NCBI GenBank assembly: GCA_003558125.1
Contig: PWMQ01000091.1
Span: 1-64,000, forward strand
Reading direction: 5' to 3'
DNA: 64,000 nt
Source of the DNA: Natronospira sp.
GTDB lineage: Bacteria; Pseudomonadota; Gammaproteobacteria; Natronospirales; Natronospiraceae
In this document: positions 9,073-19,826 of the stretch, piece after piece
Position numbering within the stretch: the first letter of the stretch is position 1
Layout: the number at the start of each line of letters is the position of its first letter
The notes under the pieces: model-generated
What the model was told of the DNA's origin: nothing
Database searches by the model: none
Seen by the model: only the letters and a program-made list of their open reading frames with translations
Made by a program: the position numbers and the translations under genes

Positions 9073-9819
9073 CTACTCCCGATCCCGCCGCCGACGAGGC
9101 GCGGAGCCGCGGCCTTCGACGGCGCTGAGGATGCCGCGGAAAATATTGACCTCGTTGCGGTCAGGCGTGGCGCGGGCAAAGAAGCGGCGGATGCGGCGCA
9201 TCAACTGACGGGGATTGTTCGGGTCCAGAAAGCCAATCTCCAGCAAGACCTGCTCGAAGTGGTCGTAGAGCTGCTCCAGCTCCCCGGCCGTGGCGTAGGG
9301 CTGATTGCGACCGCCCGTTTCCGGCAAGGCGCCGTCAATGGCAGCCATGCGCAATTCGTAGCACATCACCTGAACCGCCGCGGCAATATTCAGTGAACTG
9401 TAGTCCGGATTGGCCGGGATATGCAGCAGGCGATGGCAGCGGTCCAGCTCCTCATTGGTCAGTCCGGTCCGCTCACGGCCAAACAGCAGCGCGGCCCTGG
9501 CCCCGTCGGGCAGGGCCATGACCTGATTCACCGCCTCCCGAGGCCCCACCGGCTCCGCGCCGAGGCGCCGGGTGCGGGCACTTGCGCCCACGACAAGCTC
9601 GCAATCGGCAATGGCCTCGTCCAGGCTGTCCACTATGCGGGCCCCGGCAAGCACATCGTCGGCACCGGAGGCCCGGGCGCGGGCCTCATCATCCGGGGGA
9701 TGGCGGGGCGAGACCAGCACCAGATCGTGCAGGCCCATGGTTTTCATGGCCCGGGCGGCCGAACCGATATTGCCGGGATGCGTGGTTCCCACCAGTACGA
9801 TGCGCGTATTCAATTGCAA
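9073..9819 (-). CDS. trmJ: tRNA (cytidine/uridine-2'-O-)-methyltransferase TrmJ
   Basis: SPOUT-class methyltransferase that 2'-O-methylates position 32 of several tRNAs using S-adenosylmethionine. The N-terminus IVLVGTTHPGNIGSAARAMKTMGL is diagnostic of TrmJ. The knot region is ALLFGRERTGLTNEEL followed by ANPDYSSLNIAAAVQVMCYELR. The C-terminal helical extension ends in a basic tail (RRRRDRE). A TTG at 9819 is chosen: AGAGGA lies eight bases before it and translation then begins directly at the family N-terminus. The ATG at 9900 would add 27 unconserved residues. Divergent from suhB, sharing a 130-bp intergenic region. Confidence 0.92.
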   Translation of the reverse strand: MQLNTRIVLVGTTHPGNIGSAARAMKTMGLHDLVLVSPRHPPDDEARARASGADDVLAGARIVDSLDEAIADCELVVGASARTRRLGAEPVGPREAVNQVMALPDGARAALLFGRERTGLTNEELDRCHRLLHIPANPDYSSLNIAAAVQVMCYELRMAAIDGALPETGGRNQPYATAGELEQLYDHFEQVLLEIGFLDPNNPRQLMRRIRRFFARATPDRNEVNIFRGILSAVEGRGSAPRRRRDRE

Positions 9820-9949
9820 GCGTCTTTTCCTCTCAGCGACGGGAATACCGGGATGGCGGCGCGGCCTATGGTATCCTACCCGGCTTCCTGACCCCAGCAA
9901 GCCGTCCGATCTGGGGTATCAACAAGTCCAAGATGGAGGCCGGGAGCCC

Positions 9950-10747
9950 ATGCACCCGTTTCTGAATATTGCCGTCCGTGCCGCTCGCAGCGCTGGCGAC
10001 CAGATCATCCGCCGGATGGCGGACCGGGATTCCCTGAACGTGGCCAGCAAGAAGCGCAATGACTTCGTCAGCGAAGTGGACCATGAGGCGGAAGAGATCA
10101 TCATCAACAGCATCCGCCGTCACCATCGGGACCATGCCTTTCTCGCCGAAGAGCGAGGCCAGGAAGGTGATTCGGACCATGTCTGGATCATCGATCCCCT
10201 GGACGGGACCACCAACTACCTCCACGGACTGCCGGTTTTTGCTGTCTCCATTGCTCACCAGTACAAGGGTCGGCTGGAGCACGGGGTCATCTACGATCCC
10301 ATCCGACAGGAACTGTTCACCGCCAGCCGCGGCTCGGGGGCCTTCCTGGATGACCGGCGGATTCGTGTCTCCGGGCGCAAGGATCTGAACGGCGCCCTGA
10401 TCGGCACCGGATTCCCCTTCACCGACCACCGCTATCTGGACGAGTACATGGCCATGTTCCGCGCCGTGGTCGAGAAAACCGCGGGCATCCGCCGGCCCGG
10501 GGCCGCCGCCATCGACCTGGCCTGGCTTGCAGCCGGGCGCATCGACGGCTTCTGGGAAATGGGCCTGAAGCCCTGGGACATGGCCGCCGGCGCCCTGCTC
10601 ATCCGCGAGGCGGGTGGCATTGTCGGCACCCTCTCCGGCGGTACGGATTACCTCAAGACCGGCCACATCCTCGCCGGCAATCCCAAGGTCTTTGCCGCCC
10701 TCGGCCGCTTGATTCAACCGCATCTGCCGGCGGAGATGAAAAAGTAG
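9950..10747 (+). CDS. suhB: Inositol-1-monophosphatase family protein SuhB
   Basis: Li-sensitive Mg-dependent inositol monophosphatase (265 aa). In enterobacteria SuhB also joins rRNA antitermination complexes. Metal-binding motifs are clear: EERG in the first third, DPLDGTTNYLHGLP (residues about 84-97), and WDMAAGALLIREAGG near the C-terminus. The ATG at 9950 follows GGAGGCCGGGAG. The gene ends at a strong bidirectional terminator shared with secF. Confidence 0.94.
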   Translation: MHPFLNIAVRAARSAGDQIIRRMADRDSLNVASKKRNDFVSEVDHEAEEIIINSIRRHHRDHAFLAEERGQEGDSDHVWIIDPLDGTTNYLHGLPVFAVSIAHQYKGRLEHGVIYDPIRQELFTASRGSGAFLDDRRIRVSGRKDLNGALIGTGFPFTDHRYLDEYMAMFRAVVEKTAGIRRPGAAAIDLAWLAAGRIDGFWEMGLKPWDMAAGALLIREAGGIVGTLSGGTDYLKTGHILAGNPKVFAALGRLIQPHLPAEMKK

Positions 10748-10846
10748 TGCTGAGTGCTGAGTGCTGAGTGAAAAAAGCCCGGTTCCTGGCGGAACCGGGC
10801 TTTTTTTCTTTGCACTTCGTACTCAGAACTCAGTACTCGGTACTTG
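10747..10846. repeat. Inverted heptad repeat array flanking a terminator
   Basis: Left of the terminator the 7-mer GTGCTGA is repeated three times in tandem, starting at the suhB stop codon. To its right the complementary series CTCAGAA, CTCAGTA, CTCGGTA follows. The two half-arrays face each other as an imperfect inverted repeat around the terminator hairpin. The same 7-bp-period layout with different bases occurs at 28522-28592 and 30314-30385. Confidence 0.7.
10771..10807. terminator. Bidirectional Rho-independent terminator between suhB and secF
   Basis: A perfect 10-bp stem GCCCGGTTCC / GGAACCGGGC with a TGGC loop is preceded by six A and followed by seven T. It can terminate suhB on the plus strand and secF on the minus strand, which converge here. 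Confidence 0.93.
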
Positions 10847-10849
10847 TCT

Positions 10850-11842
10850 TCACGGCTGGAAGGGCACGCTTTCCGTGTTCTCGTGATCCTCGCCTTCCTT
10901 CTTGGGCGGCAGGAGATCCTCGCGATTGAGATTGGTGACAATCAGGGTCGTACCGGCGATGTAAATGGATGAGTAAGTACCCACGATCACGCCGACAGTC
11001 AGGGCCAGGGCAAAGCCATAGATCACTTCGCCGCCGAAATTGAGCAGTGAGAGCAATACCAGCAGGGTGGTACCACTGGTCACCACGGTCCGTGAGAGCA
11101 TTTGGTTGACGGAACGGTTGACCACATCAACCGCATCGGCCTTGCGCATCTTGGGGAAGTTCTCTCGCACGCGGTCGAAGAGCACGATGGTGTCATTGAG
11201 CGAGTAGCCAATCACCGCCAGGATGGCCGCCAGCACGCTGAGATCAAACTGGATCTGGGTCACGGAAAAGATGCCGAGCACGATAATGACATCATGAACC
11301 AGACAGGCAATGGCGCCCGGCGCCATCTTGTACTGGAAGCGGAAGGCGACATAGATCAGGATGCCAATGAGGGCAAACAGTACCGCCAGCGCACCCTGCT
11401 CCACCAGCTCGGCACCCACCTGAGGCCCAACGAACTCCACCCGGCGCATATCCACTTCCGGGTTCTGATCCCGCAGCACCGAAAGGACATGATCACTGAC
11501 CATGGCCTGAGCCTCCACGGCATCATCGGCCTGCGGATCATCCACGCCCCCGGCTTCCGGTCCCAGACGAATGAGGATCTCCCGTTCGGTACCGAAGGTG
11601 GTGACCACGACTTCCTCGTAGCCGGCAGCCACCAGGGTTTCCCGAACAGTGGCAACGTCCTTGGCCTCGGGATAACCCACCTCAACGACGAAGCCGCCGG
11701 TGAAATCGATGCCGAAATTCAGCCCCTTGGTGGCCAGCGCCCCAATGGACAGCAGGATCAGCACAGCCGAGAGCACCAATGCGGGTATGCGCTTGCCACG
11801 GCCAACGAAATCGATCTTTGTGTCTTTCTTGATGATATCCAT
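10850..11842 (-). CDS. secF: Protein translocase subunit SecF
   Basis: Inner-membrane subunit of the SecDF-YajC complex, which uses proton motive force to pull exported proteins through SecYEG. There are six predicted membrane segments, the first at about residues 18-38. The periplasmic P1 region begins with the motif GLNFGIDFTGGFVVEV. The second half holds the RND-type block with GYSLNDTIVLFDRVREN and RTVVTSGTTLLVLLSLL. At 330 aa it is slightly longer than E. coli SecF (323). Lies nine bases after secD in one operon and ends at the shared terminator. Confidence 0.96.
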   Translation of the reverse strand: MDIIKKDTKIDFVGRGKRIPALVLSAVLILLSIGALATKGLNFGIDFTGGFVVEVGYPEAKDVATVRETLVAAGYEEVVVTTFGTEREILIRLGPEAGGVDDPQADDAVEAQAMVSDHVLSVLRDQNPEVDMRRVEFVGPQVGAELVEQGALAVLFALIGILIYVAFRFQYKMAPGAIACLVHDVIIVLGIFSVTQIQFDLSVLAAILAVIGYSLNDTIVLFDRVRENFPKMRKADAVDVVNRSVNQMLSRTVVTSGTTLLVLLSLLNFGGEVIYGFALALTVGVIVGTYSSIYIAGTTLIVTNLNREDLLPPKKEGEDHENTESVPFQP

Positions 11843-11851
11843 GACTGACCT

Positions 11852-13708
11852 CTAAATGGCGAGCGACTGCACTTTCCGGCCGCCGTAAATCAGATTGATC
11901 ACGGCGCGGGTGCCCAGAATGGCAGTGAACATGGAGCAGATGATGCCCAGCGACAGTGTCACGGCGAAACCTGCAATGGGGCCGGTGCCGAAGCTGAACA
12001 AGACCACCGCCGCAATCAGGGTGGTGATGTTGGCATCGGCAATGGTCGAGAAGGCCTTCTCGTAACCGGCGTGGATCGCCGCCTGGGGTGTATTACCCGC
12101 TTTGATCTCCTCTCGTATTCGCTCGAAGATCAGCACATTGGCGTCCACCGCCATGCCCACGGTCAGCACGATCCCGGCGATGCCCGGCAGGGTCAGGGTG
12201 GCCTGCAAGGCAGATAGCAGCCCCACCACCATGACCAGGTTGAAGAACAGGGCGAGGTTGGCCACCAGACCGAAGACCTTGTAGTAGATCAGCATGAACA
12301 GAACCACCAGCAGGAAACCGAAGCTGATGGCCATGATCCCGGCCTGGATGTTATCGGCCCCGAGGCTGGCGCCCACGGTGCGCTCCTCGATGATATCCAC
12401 CGGTGCAGCGAGGGCACCGGCCCGGAGCAACAGTGCCAGATTGCGGGCCATCTCGCTGCTTTCCAGATTGGTGATGCGGAAGCGGCTGCCCAGGGTGGTC
12501 TGGATGGTGGCGATACTGATGATCTCTTCCACCTCGGTGCTTTCGCGGACTTCCTCGCCGTTCTCGATGCGGGTCTCGGTGACTCGCTCCCGGAAGACCA
12601 CCGCCATGCCACGCCCCACGTTCTGGCGGGTCACATCCGTCATGCGGCGACCACCCTGGGAATCAAGGGTCACATTGACCTGGGGCGCACCCGTTTCCGT
12701 GTCGAAGCCGGAACTGGCGCCGGTCAGCTGATCACCCGTGGCGATGACATCGCGCTTGGCCAATACGGGGAAGCCATCGCGATGCTGATACAACCGCGAG
12801 CCCACCGGCACACGCCCGGTTTCCTGGGCAAGATAGGGATCGTTGTCCTCGTCCACCAGACGGAATTCCAGCTGGGCCGTGGCCCCCAGGATGTCCTTGG
12901 CTCGGGTGGTGTCCTGGACACCCGGCAATTGAACCACGATGCGATCCGGGTTCTGGCGCTGCACCAGGGGCTCCGCCACACCCAGTTCGTCCACACGATT
13001 TCTCAGGGTGGTCCGGTTCTGCTCCAGGGCGTTTCGCTTGGCCTCTTCCAACTCATCGTCACTGATGCGGACGCGGATGGCGTCTTCCGCATCCATTGCC
13101 GTGACTTCCAGCTCGGGGAATTCACTGCGGATGCGGCGGATGGCCGACTCACGTTCCCCGGCGTCCCGCAGCCGCACCACGACGCCCTGATCCTCGTGCT
13201 CCGTGCCCGTGAAGCGCAGACGGGCATCTCGAAGCAGGTTGCGGACATTGCCGTCCACACGTTCCACCTCCTGCTCACGGACTGCGTCCATGTCCACCTG
13301 CAAGAGGAAGTGCACACCACCACGCAAATCCAGGCCCAGGTTCAGCGTCTTGAACCCCAGCTCCCGCATCCAGTCCGGCATGGCCGGCGCCTGATGAACC
13401 GCGACGACGAAATCCCGGCCCAGCTCGGCACGAAGTCTGAGCTGAACCCGATCCTGCTCATCGCTGTTGGCAAAGCGCAGCACAAGCTGGCCTTCCTCCA
13501 TGCCATAGCGATGAGGCATGGGCTCATCGTATTCTTCCAGGATGGAGAGGATGCGCTCTACGGCCTGCTCGTTGAGTTCGGCCCGGTCGGTGCCGGAAAC
13601 CTGAACCGAGGGATCCTCGCCAAACAGATTGGGCATGGCCAGGGCGCAGCCCACCGCCAGCACGACGACGACGAGCAGATTTTTCCAGGCGGGAAATTTA
13701 TTGATCAT
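11852..13708 (-). CDS. secD: Protein translocase subunit SecD
   Basis: Partner of SecF (618 aa, close to the 615 of E. coli). An N-terminal membrane segment (LLVVVVLAVGCALAMP) is followed by the conserved LNLGLDLRGGVHFLLQVD motif and the large periplasmic P1 domain. A C-terminal block of five membrane helices contains VGMAVDANVLIFERIREEIK and ANITTLIAAVVLFSFGTGPIAGFAVTL in the RND-superfamily pattern. Conserved membrane Asp residues here are thought to relay protons. Upstream neighbour is yajC. Confidence 0.96.
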   Translation of the reverse strand: MINKFPAWKNLLVVVVLAVGCALAMPNLFGEDPSVQVSGTDRAELNEQAVERILSILEEYDEPMPHRYGMEEGQLVLRFANSDEQDRVQLRLRAELGRDFVVAVHQAPAMPDWMRELGFKTLNLGLDLRGGVHFLLQVDMDAVREQEVERVDGNVRNLLRDARLRFTGTEHEDQGVVVRLRDAGERESAIRRIRSEFPELEVTAMDAEDAIRVRISDDELEEAKRNALEQNRTTLRNRVDELGVAEPLVQRQNPDRIVVQLPGVQDTTRAKDILGATAQLEFRLVDEDNDPYLAQETGRVPVGSRLYQHRDGFPVLAKRDVIATGDQLTGASSGFDTETGAPQVNVTLDSQGGRRMTDVTRQNVGRGMAVVFRERVTETRIENGEEVRESTEVEEIISIATIQTTLGSRFRITNLESSEMARNLALLLRAGALAAPVDIIEERTVGASLGADNIQAGIMAISFGFLLVVLFMLIYYKVFGLVANLALFFNLVMVVGLLSALQATLTLPGIAGIVLTVGMAVDANVLIFERIREEIKAGNTPQAAIHAGYEKAFSTIADANITTLIAAVVLFSFGTGPIAGFAVTLSLGIICSMFTAILGTRAVINLIYGGRKVQSLAI

Positions 13709-13741
13709 GGCTTGCTGTCCGCATCGGCGACCGAGGCCGCA

Positions 13742-14071
13742 TTACTTGTCTTCAAAAGTCCCGTTGGGCACCAGTGAGCCCACGGCGTGGCGCTGGATAT
13801 ACAGCTTCTGGCCGCCACCCACATTGAGGGTCACAAACTGGTCGTCGACCTTCTCGATCTTGCCGAGGATGCCGCCCTGGGTCACCACCTCATCGCCTTC
13901 CTTGAGACCGTCCACCATCTGGCGGTGTTCCTTCTGGCGCTTGGTCTGGGGACGGATTAGCAGAAAATAGAAGAGCACAATGATCAGGCCCATGAACATC
14001 AGGCTGACCCAGGGGTTGCCCTCGGCGGCGCCCGCCTCTTGGGCATAGGCACTGGCAATGAAGAAATCCAT
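13742..14071 (-). CDS. yajC: Sec translocon accessory complex subunit YajC
   Basis: Small single-pass inner-membrane protein (109 aa) that associates with SecDF. A hydrophobic segment near residues 22-42 (WVSLMFMGLIIVLFYFLLIRPQ) is followed by the family sequence RPQTKRQKEHRQMVDGLKEGDEVVTQGGILGKIEKVDDQFVTL. The order tgt-yajC-secD-secF matches E. coli and most gammaproteobacteria. Confidence 0.95.
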   Translation of the reverse strand: MDFFIASAYAQEAGAAEGNPWVSLMFMGLIIVLFYFLLIRPQTKRQKEHRQMVDGLKEGDEVVTQGGILGKIEKVDDQFVTLNVGGGQKLYIQRHAVGSLVPNGTFEDK

Positions 14072-14120
14072 GTTTGAATCCTCGATTAAGTCACTTGAAA
14101 ATTAGGGAATTTTTCGCCAG

Positions 14121-16300
<2,180 letters not shown>

Positions 16301-16380
16301 GGCGGGCGGATATTACCACCCACCCCCGCCGGGCGTAAGGGAAGGCCAGCTCACCCCCGGGCGAGCCGTGTATACGGCCC

Positions 16381-16405
16381 GATCCGCAGTCGGGGGCTGC
16401 GGATC
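16381..16405. other. Perfect 9-bp inverted repeat between queA and tRNA-Leu
   Basis: GATCCGCAG and CTGCGGATC flank a 7-base TCGGGGG spacer. It sits 34 bp before the mature tRNA and about 15 bp before a TATCTT element that could be the tRNA -10 box. No T-run follows, so it is not a terminator. It could be an operator or a hairpin in the queA leader. Confidence 0.45.
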
Positions 16406-16438
16406 ACCGGGGATTCATGGTATCTTTCGCGCTCACCC

Positions 16439-16525
16439 GCCCGGGTGGCGAAATTGGTAGACGCAGGGGATTCAAAATCCCCCGGCCGCGAGGCCGTGTC
16501 GGTTCGAGTCCGACCCCGGGCACCA
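16439..16525 (+). tRNA. tRNA-Leu (anticodon CAA)
   Basis: Acceptor stem GCCCGGG pairs with CCCGGGC, discriminator A, encoded CCA. The D-arm region is TGGCGAAATTGGTAGACGC. The anticodon stem GGGGA/TCCCC encloses TTCAAAA, giving anticodon CAA for UUG codons. A long variable arm (GGCCGCGAGGCC) confirms a class II tRNA, and the T-arm contains GGTTCGAGTCC. A TATCTT at 16421 may be its -10 box. Confidence 0.97.
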
Positions 16526-16578
16526 TTTTCTCCCGCCCATCCAATGCCGTCGCCAACCGCCAAGCCAGTGATGACTCC

Positions 16579-17118
16579 ATGAATTTCTGCTCCGAGTGCG
16601 CCCAGCCCATTAGCGTACAAGTCCCCGAAGGGGATAGCCTGCCCCGTTATGTCTGTGAGCAGTGCGGTACCATCCATTACCGCAACCCCCTGCTGGTGGT
16701 GGGCTGCGTGCCGACCTGGGGCGACCGCATCCTGCTCTGCCGGCGAGCCATCGAACCGCGGCTGGGCTACTGGACCGTGCCGGCGGGCTTTCTGGAGAAC
16801 GACGAAACCACCCGCGAGGGCGCGGCCCGGGAAACCCGCGAGGAAGCCTGCGCCGAAGTGGAGATCGGCAGCGCCGTCTCAATGACCCATGTGGTGCATG
16901 TAAACCAGGTCCATCTGATGTACCGGGCACGGCTGGTGAATGAGCGTTATGCTGCCGGCAGCGAGAGCCTGGAAGTGGCCTTGTTCCGACGTGAGGATAT
17001 CCCCTGGGAGGAACTCGCCTTCCCGAGCGTTCGCTTCTGCCTGGAACGCTACTACCAGGACCTGGACCGGGGCACTGAGGGTTTTCACATCCAGGATGTC
17101 CGTCGTCCGGGCAGCTAG
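16579..17118 (+). CDS. Nudix hydrolase with N-terminal zinc ribbon
   Basis: Cytoplasmic pyrophosphohydrolase of the Nudix superfamily (179 aa), substrate unknown. The N-terminus has a CxxC...CxxC zinc ribbon (Cys4, Cys7, Cys26, Cys29) like NudC-related proteins. The Nudix box spans residues 70-92: Gly70, Glu76, then RETREEACA. The catalytic REUxEE part is intact, but the usual Gly after EEx is Cys91. The segment [14 protein letters not shown] resembles ADP-ribose/NADH-type members. The ATG at 16579 was chosen because an upstream frame extension would run through the tRNA gene. Confidence 0.87.
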   Translation: MNFCSECAQPISVQVPEGDSLPRYVCEQCGTIHYRNPLLVVGCVPTWGDRILLCRRAIEPRLGYWTVPAGFLENDETTREGAARETREEACAEVEIGSAVSMTHVVHVNQVHLMYRARLVNERYAAGSESLEVALFRREDIPWEELAFPSVRFCLERYYQDLDRGTEGFHIQDVRRPGS

Positions 17119-17189
17119 ACCCTTGTCAGCTGTGGCACAATAGGCTTTTACTCAGAACAGCAATCACCCAGTCAGGGGAGCCAGACCTC

Positions 17190-17513
17190 ATGACCTACGT
17201 CGTCACCGAAAACTGCATCAAGTGCAAGTACACCGACTGCGTCGAAGTATGCCCCGTGGACTGCTTCCACGAAGGCCCCAATATGCTGGTCATTGATCCG
17301 GAAGAATGCATCGACTGCACGCTGTGCGAACCGGAATGTCCGGCAGAAGCGATCTTTTCGGAAGATGACCTGCCGGAGGGGCAGGAGCATTTCCTTGAGC
17401 TCAATGAAGAATTATCACAGGACTGGCCGGTGCTGACCGAAAAGAAGGATCCGCCGGAAGACGCCGACGACTGGGACGGCAAGTCAGGCAAGCTGGAGAT
17501 GCTGGAGCGCTGA
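17190..17513 (+). CDS. fdxA: 7Fe ferredoxin (FdxA/Azotobacter FdI type)
   Basis: Small electron carrier of 107 aa. The Cys pattern matches Azotobacter ferredoxin I. Cys9, Cys17 and Cys50 are placed to bind a [3Fe-4S] cluster. Cys21, Cys40, Cys43 and Cys46 are placed for a [4Fe-4S] cluster, and Cys25 corresponds to the free Cys of FdI. The acidic C-terminal extension ([27 protein letters not shown]) is also typical. It stands alone and is followed by a strong terminator. Redox partners are not evident from context. Confidence 0.95.
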   Translation: MTYVVTENCIKCKYTDCVEVCPVDCFHEGPNMLVIDPEECIDCTLCEPECPAEAIFSEDDLPEGQEHFLELNEELSQDWPVLTEKKDPPEDADDWDGKSGKLEMLER

Positions 17514-17537
17514 GCCCAAACACGGTGCGCAATCGAC

Positions 17538-17577
17538 AAGCCGCTACCGGCCGCAGCCGGCAGCGGCTTTCTTTTTC
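17538..17577 (+). terminator. Rho-independent terminator of the ferredoxin gene
   Basis: A 14-bp stem (AAGCCGCT.CCGGC with GCCGG.AGCGGCTT, one mismatch) and a CGCA loop are followed by TTCTTTTTC. It lies 25 bp after the stop codon. Any termination of the converging DJ-1-like gene would be less efficient on the other strand. Confidence 0.88.
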
Positions 17578-17589
17578 AGCCATGCCAAC

Positions 17590-18231
17590 TCAAGCGGCAC
17601 CGGGCCCGACGGGCTGACGCCGATATTCCATGTAAGCCGCGGTCTCATCCGCGACAGCGCGCCCCTGCCAACGCTCGACCAGGTGCAGAGCCGCATCGAT
17701 GCCGGCTGAAATACCACCGGCGGTTACCAGATCCCCCTCGTCCACCACTCGACAATCCCCGACCACCTCACAGTCCGGCGCCAGCTCGGCCAACCACTCC
17801 AGGTAGGCGTGGTGAGTGGTGACCCGCCGTTGGCGAAGCAGGCCCGCGCGGGCCAGGACGCCGGCACCAGTGCAGACCGACATCACCAGCTCGACATCGC
17901 GGGACAACTGCAGAAGACGGGCAAGGAAGGCCTCGTCGGCCATCAGAGCGCGGACGCCGTATCCGCCTGGAATCACCAATGCGTCCAGGCCCGCCGCGTC
18001 CTCCAGCGAAGCGTCGGCAGTCACGCGCAGGCCCCCGGTAGCCGTGATTTCGCGGCGGCCCGACGAGAGCAGCCTGGGTGGCATGGGTGACTGCCCGTCA
18101 AGGCGACTCTCACCCGACCGCCGGGTGACGGAGAAAACCTCGAAGGGCCCGGCAAAATCCAGCACCTCTACCCCGTCAAAGACGAGGATGCCGACACCGG
18201 CAGATGGCTCACCGCGGTCTGTCACCTGCAT
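17590..18231 (-). CDS. DJ-1/PfpI-family protein
   Basis: Class I glutamine amidotransferase-like fold (213 aa), cytoplasmic. VGILVFDGVEVLDFAGPFEVFSV is the N-terminal signature shared with isonitrile hydratases and the sensor domains of GlxA-type regulators. The nucleophile elbow is Cys120 in SVCTGAGVLARAGLL, and a later YLEWLAELAP...DLVTAGGISAGIDAALHLVE completes the family pattern. There is no AraC-type DNA-binding domain, so it is an enzyme-like or chaperone-like member. The start ATG overlaps the TGA of the upstream TraF-like gene (TGATG), so the two are probably co-translated. The reaction is unknown. Confidence 0.82.
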   Translation of the reverse strand: MQVTDRGEPSAGVGILVFDGVEVLDFAGPFEVFSVTRRSGESRLDGQSPMPPRLLSSGRREITATGGLRVTADASLEDAAGLDALVIPGGYGVRALMADEAFLARLLQLSRDVELVMSVCTGAGVLARAGLLRQRRVTTHHAYLEWLAELAPDCEVVGDCRVVDEGDLVTAGGISAGIDAALHLVERWQGRAVADETAAYMEYRRQPVGPGAA

Positions 18232-19613
18232 CAACTGCCGAAGCGGAAACCGAACTGAAAATAGCCGCTGACTTCATTGCTGTTCCCGGCTGCGCCGATG
18301 TCCACGTGTATGGGGCCGGGGGAAAGACCGACACCAACAGAGGCCACGTCTTCGATCAAACTGTCAGAGGCGAGATTGATCCGGTAGCCGGCACGCAGCT
18401 GGATCCAGGAGAGAGGCCGCAACTCACCGCCGAAGGACAGGAAGCGGGTATCCGGCCCAAAGCCCAGAGGCTTGTTCTCGGTAATATCCAGATCAGCGGC
18501 CAATGTAAACATGCGGCGATCCCAGCTGAATCCCACTCGAAGCTGTGGATCCAGATCGATGTCACGGCCCTCCACGGTCCCATAGGATTGAGGGAAGAGA
18601 TTACGAAGGCTGGCACCGACCCGCATGTCGTCCCGGATAGCCATGGCAACACCAATATCCACATTCATGTTGCTATGACTGTCTCGCCGGTCATCAAAAT
18701 CCACATCGTCTTCGTCCTGGACCGTGACGATGTAATCGAAGGTATCAACGTCCACCAGCTTGGGGGTTACACCGACCGCCAGAGTACGGCCACCGACATG
18801 AAAGTCCCGCGCCAGGGTGAAACCAAGCTCCTGCATTACCGCACCCTGGAACTGGAACTCGGAAACGAAATCGTCGGTAGTGTCCTCGTCGGGCAGGTCC
18901 GCATCACGACATTCTTCCAGACGATCCTGGTCCGGCTCATCGCCGGAAGCGGCCTCCTCCAGACAGGAGACCACATTCGCCGCAAGCCCGAAACTGCCAT
19001 CGATCAAGCCGAAATCCTGCTCATCAAGCAGGAAGAGACCGCCCCCCAGACCCCGCACCTGGTAATGGAGGCCCGTTCCCCAGGCACCCAGGCGGGTACC
19101 GAAAGCACCGGAGGCCCTGGCTTCAAAGGTAATCGGCTTATCGGACATGGCCTCGATACGCTGCTTTAATTCCTCGCGGGTGCCATCCAGGGTATTGAGG
19201 TCGGCGGACAAAAGACTGATGTCCTGCTCCAGGGCTTCGTTGCTGTCATATTCCTCGTTATCGATTCGCTGCTGGATCAGGCTGAAGGTGTCATTGAAGG
19301 CCCTGATATCGATTTCAGCCCGATCAATGACATTGGAGTCATCGAACTCATCGAAGGCATCAATGAATTCCTCCTGATCCGCCAGGGAGACCCCGAAGGA
19401 GGGAAAAGTCAGCCCGGTCCGGTAACGGCGCATGGAGGGTGCTGCCAGAGCGGCGTTATACATCACTGAATTCGGCCCATCGGCAGTGGCCACGGCGGCC
19501 CCCCCCATCCCCAAGGCCCGCGGCTCCGCCGGCAGGAAGGGATCGGCGATCAGGATCGCCGGCAGAGAAAAAACGGCGATACCAGCGACCAGGGCAGTGC
19601 GTGATCTAGACAT
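18231..19613 (-). CDS. TraF-like outer-membrane beta-barrel protein (TraF_2 type)
   Basis: Exported protein of 460 aa with a signal peptide (MSRSRTALVAGIAVFSLPAILIADP) and then PRALGMGGAAVATADGPNSVMYNAA. That opening is typical of FadL/TraF_2-like barrels that place an Asn-Pro/Ala turn at the first strand. Residues about 105-180 form a charged helical insert (coiled-coil character). The C-terminal part is built of alternating strands ending in Phe-rich FQFGFRFGS, as expected for an outer-membrane barrel. The ATG at 19613 has AGGGGGAG upstream; earlier codons lack the signal peptide. Proteins of this type are annotated as conjugal transfer proteins, but no conjugation genes are present here. 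Role unknown. Confidence 0.68.
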   Translation of the reverse strand: MSRSRTALVAGIAVFSLPAILIADPFLPAEPRALGMGGAAVATADGPNSVMYNAALAAPSMRRYRTGLTFPSFGVSLADQEEFIDAFDEFDDSNVIDRAEIDIRAFNDTFSLIQQRIDNEEYDSNEALEQDISLLSADLNTLDGTREELKQRIEAMSDKPITFEARASGAFGTRLGAWGTGLHYQVRGLGGGLFLLDEQDFGLIDGSFGLAANVVSCLEEAASGDEPDQDRLEECRDADLPDEDTTDDFVSEFQFQGAVMQELGFTLARDFHVGGRTLAVGVTPKLVDVDTFDYIVTVQDEDDVDFDDRRDSHSNMNVDIGVAMAIRDDMRVGASLRNLFPQSYGTVEGRDIDLDPQLRVGFSWDRRMFTLAADLDITENKPLGFGPDTRFLSFGGELRPLSWIQLRAGYRINLASDSLIEDVASVGVGLSPGPIHVDIGAAGNSNEVSGYFQFGFRFGS

Positions 19614-19770
19614 GGGCTCCCCCTGACTAAAACTTGAGAAAATCCCCCGTATCGACAATGGAGAGTGTTTATCGCCCCTGCCGATCCACCCAAAGTATGG
19701 CGCTGAATGCGGTAAATGAAAAGCCGGATTGACGGGTGGCGCGCCATGGGGGACGACCGGCAATCACAGC

Positions 19771-19801
19771 AAAAAAGGGCCCGACCTTCACGGCCGGGCC
19801 C
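19771..19801 (-). terminator. Rho-independent terminator of the DUF4397 lipoprotein gene
   Basis: On the minus strand a 10-bp stem (GGGCCCGGCC with GGTCGGGCCC, one mismatch) is followed by TTTTTTGC. It lies 26 bp beyond the stop codon at 19827 and separates the lipoprotein gene from the TraF-like gene. Confidence 0.85.
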
Positions 19802-19826
19802 TGGATTCCTCCACAATCAGATCAAA

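Noticed and set aside
8802-9128. Small proteins that could be read from repeat copies 1 and 2 (both contain WTIAA...RTPA..GCA and GVLGKA)
   Set aside because: Comparing the aligned codons of the two copies, about ten differences change the amino acid and about seven are silent. That is no sign of protein selection, whereas the stems are preserved. Treated as non-coding.
18231-19613. Part of a conjugation system, as the TraF-like name might suggest
   Set aside because: No relaxase, coupling protein or type IV secretion genes nearby. The similarity is to a broad class of barrel-like exported proteins.
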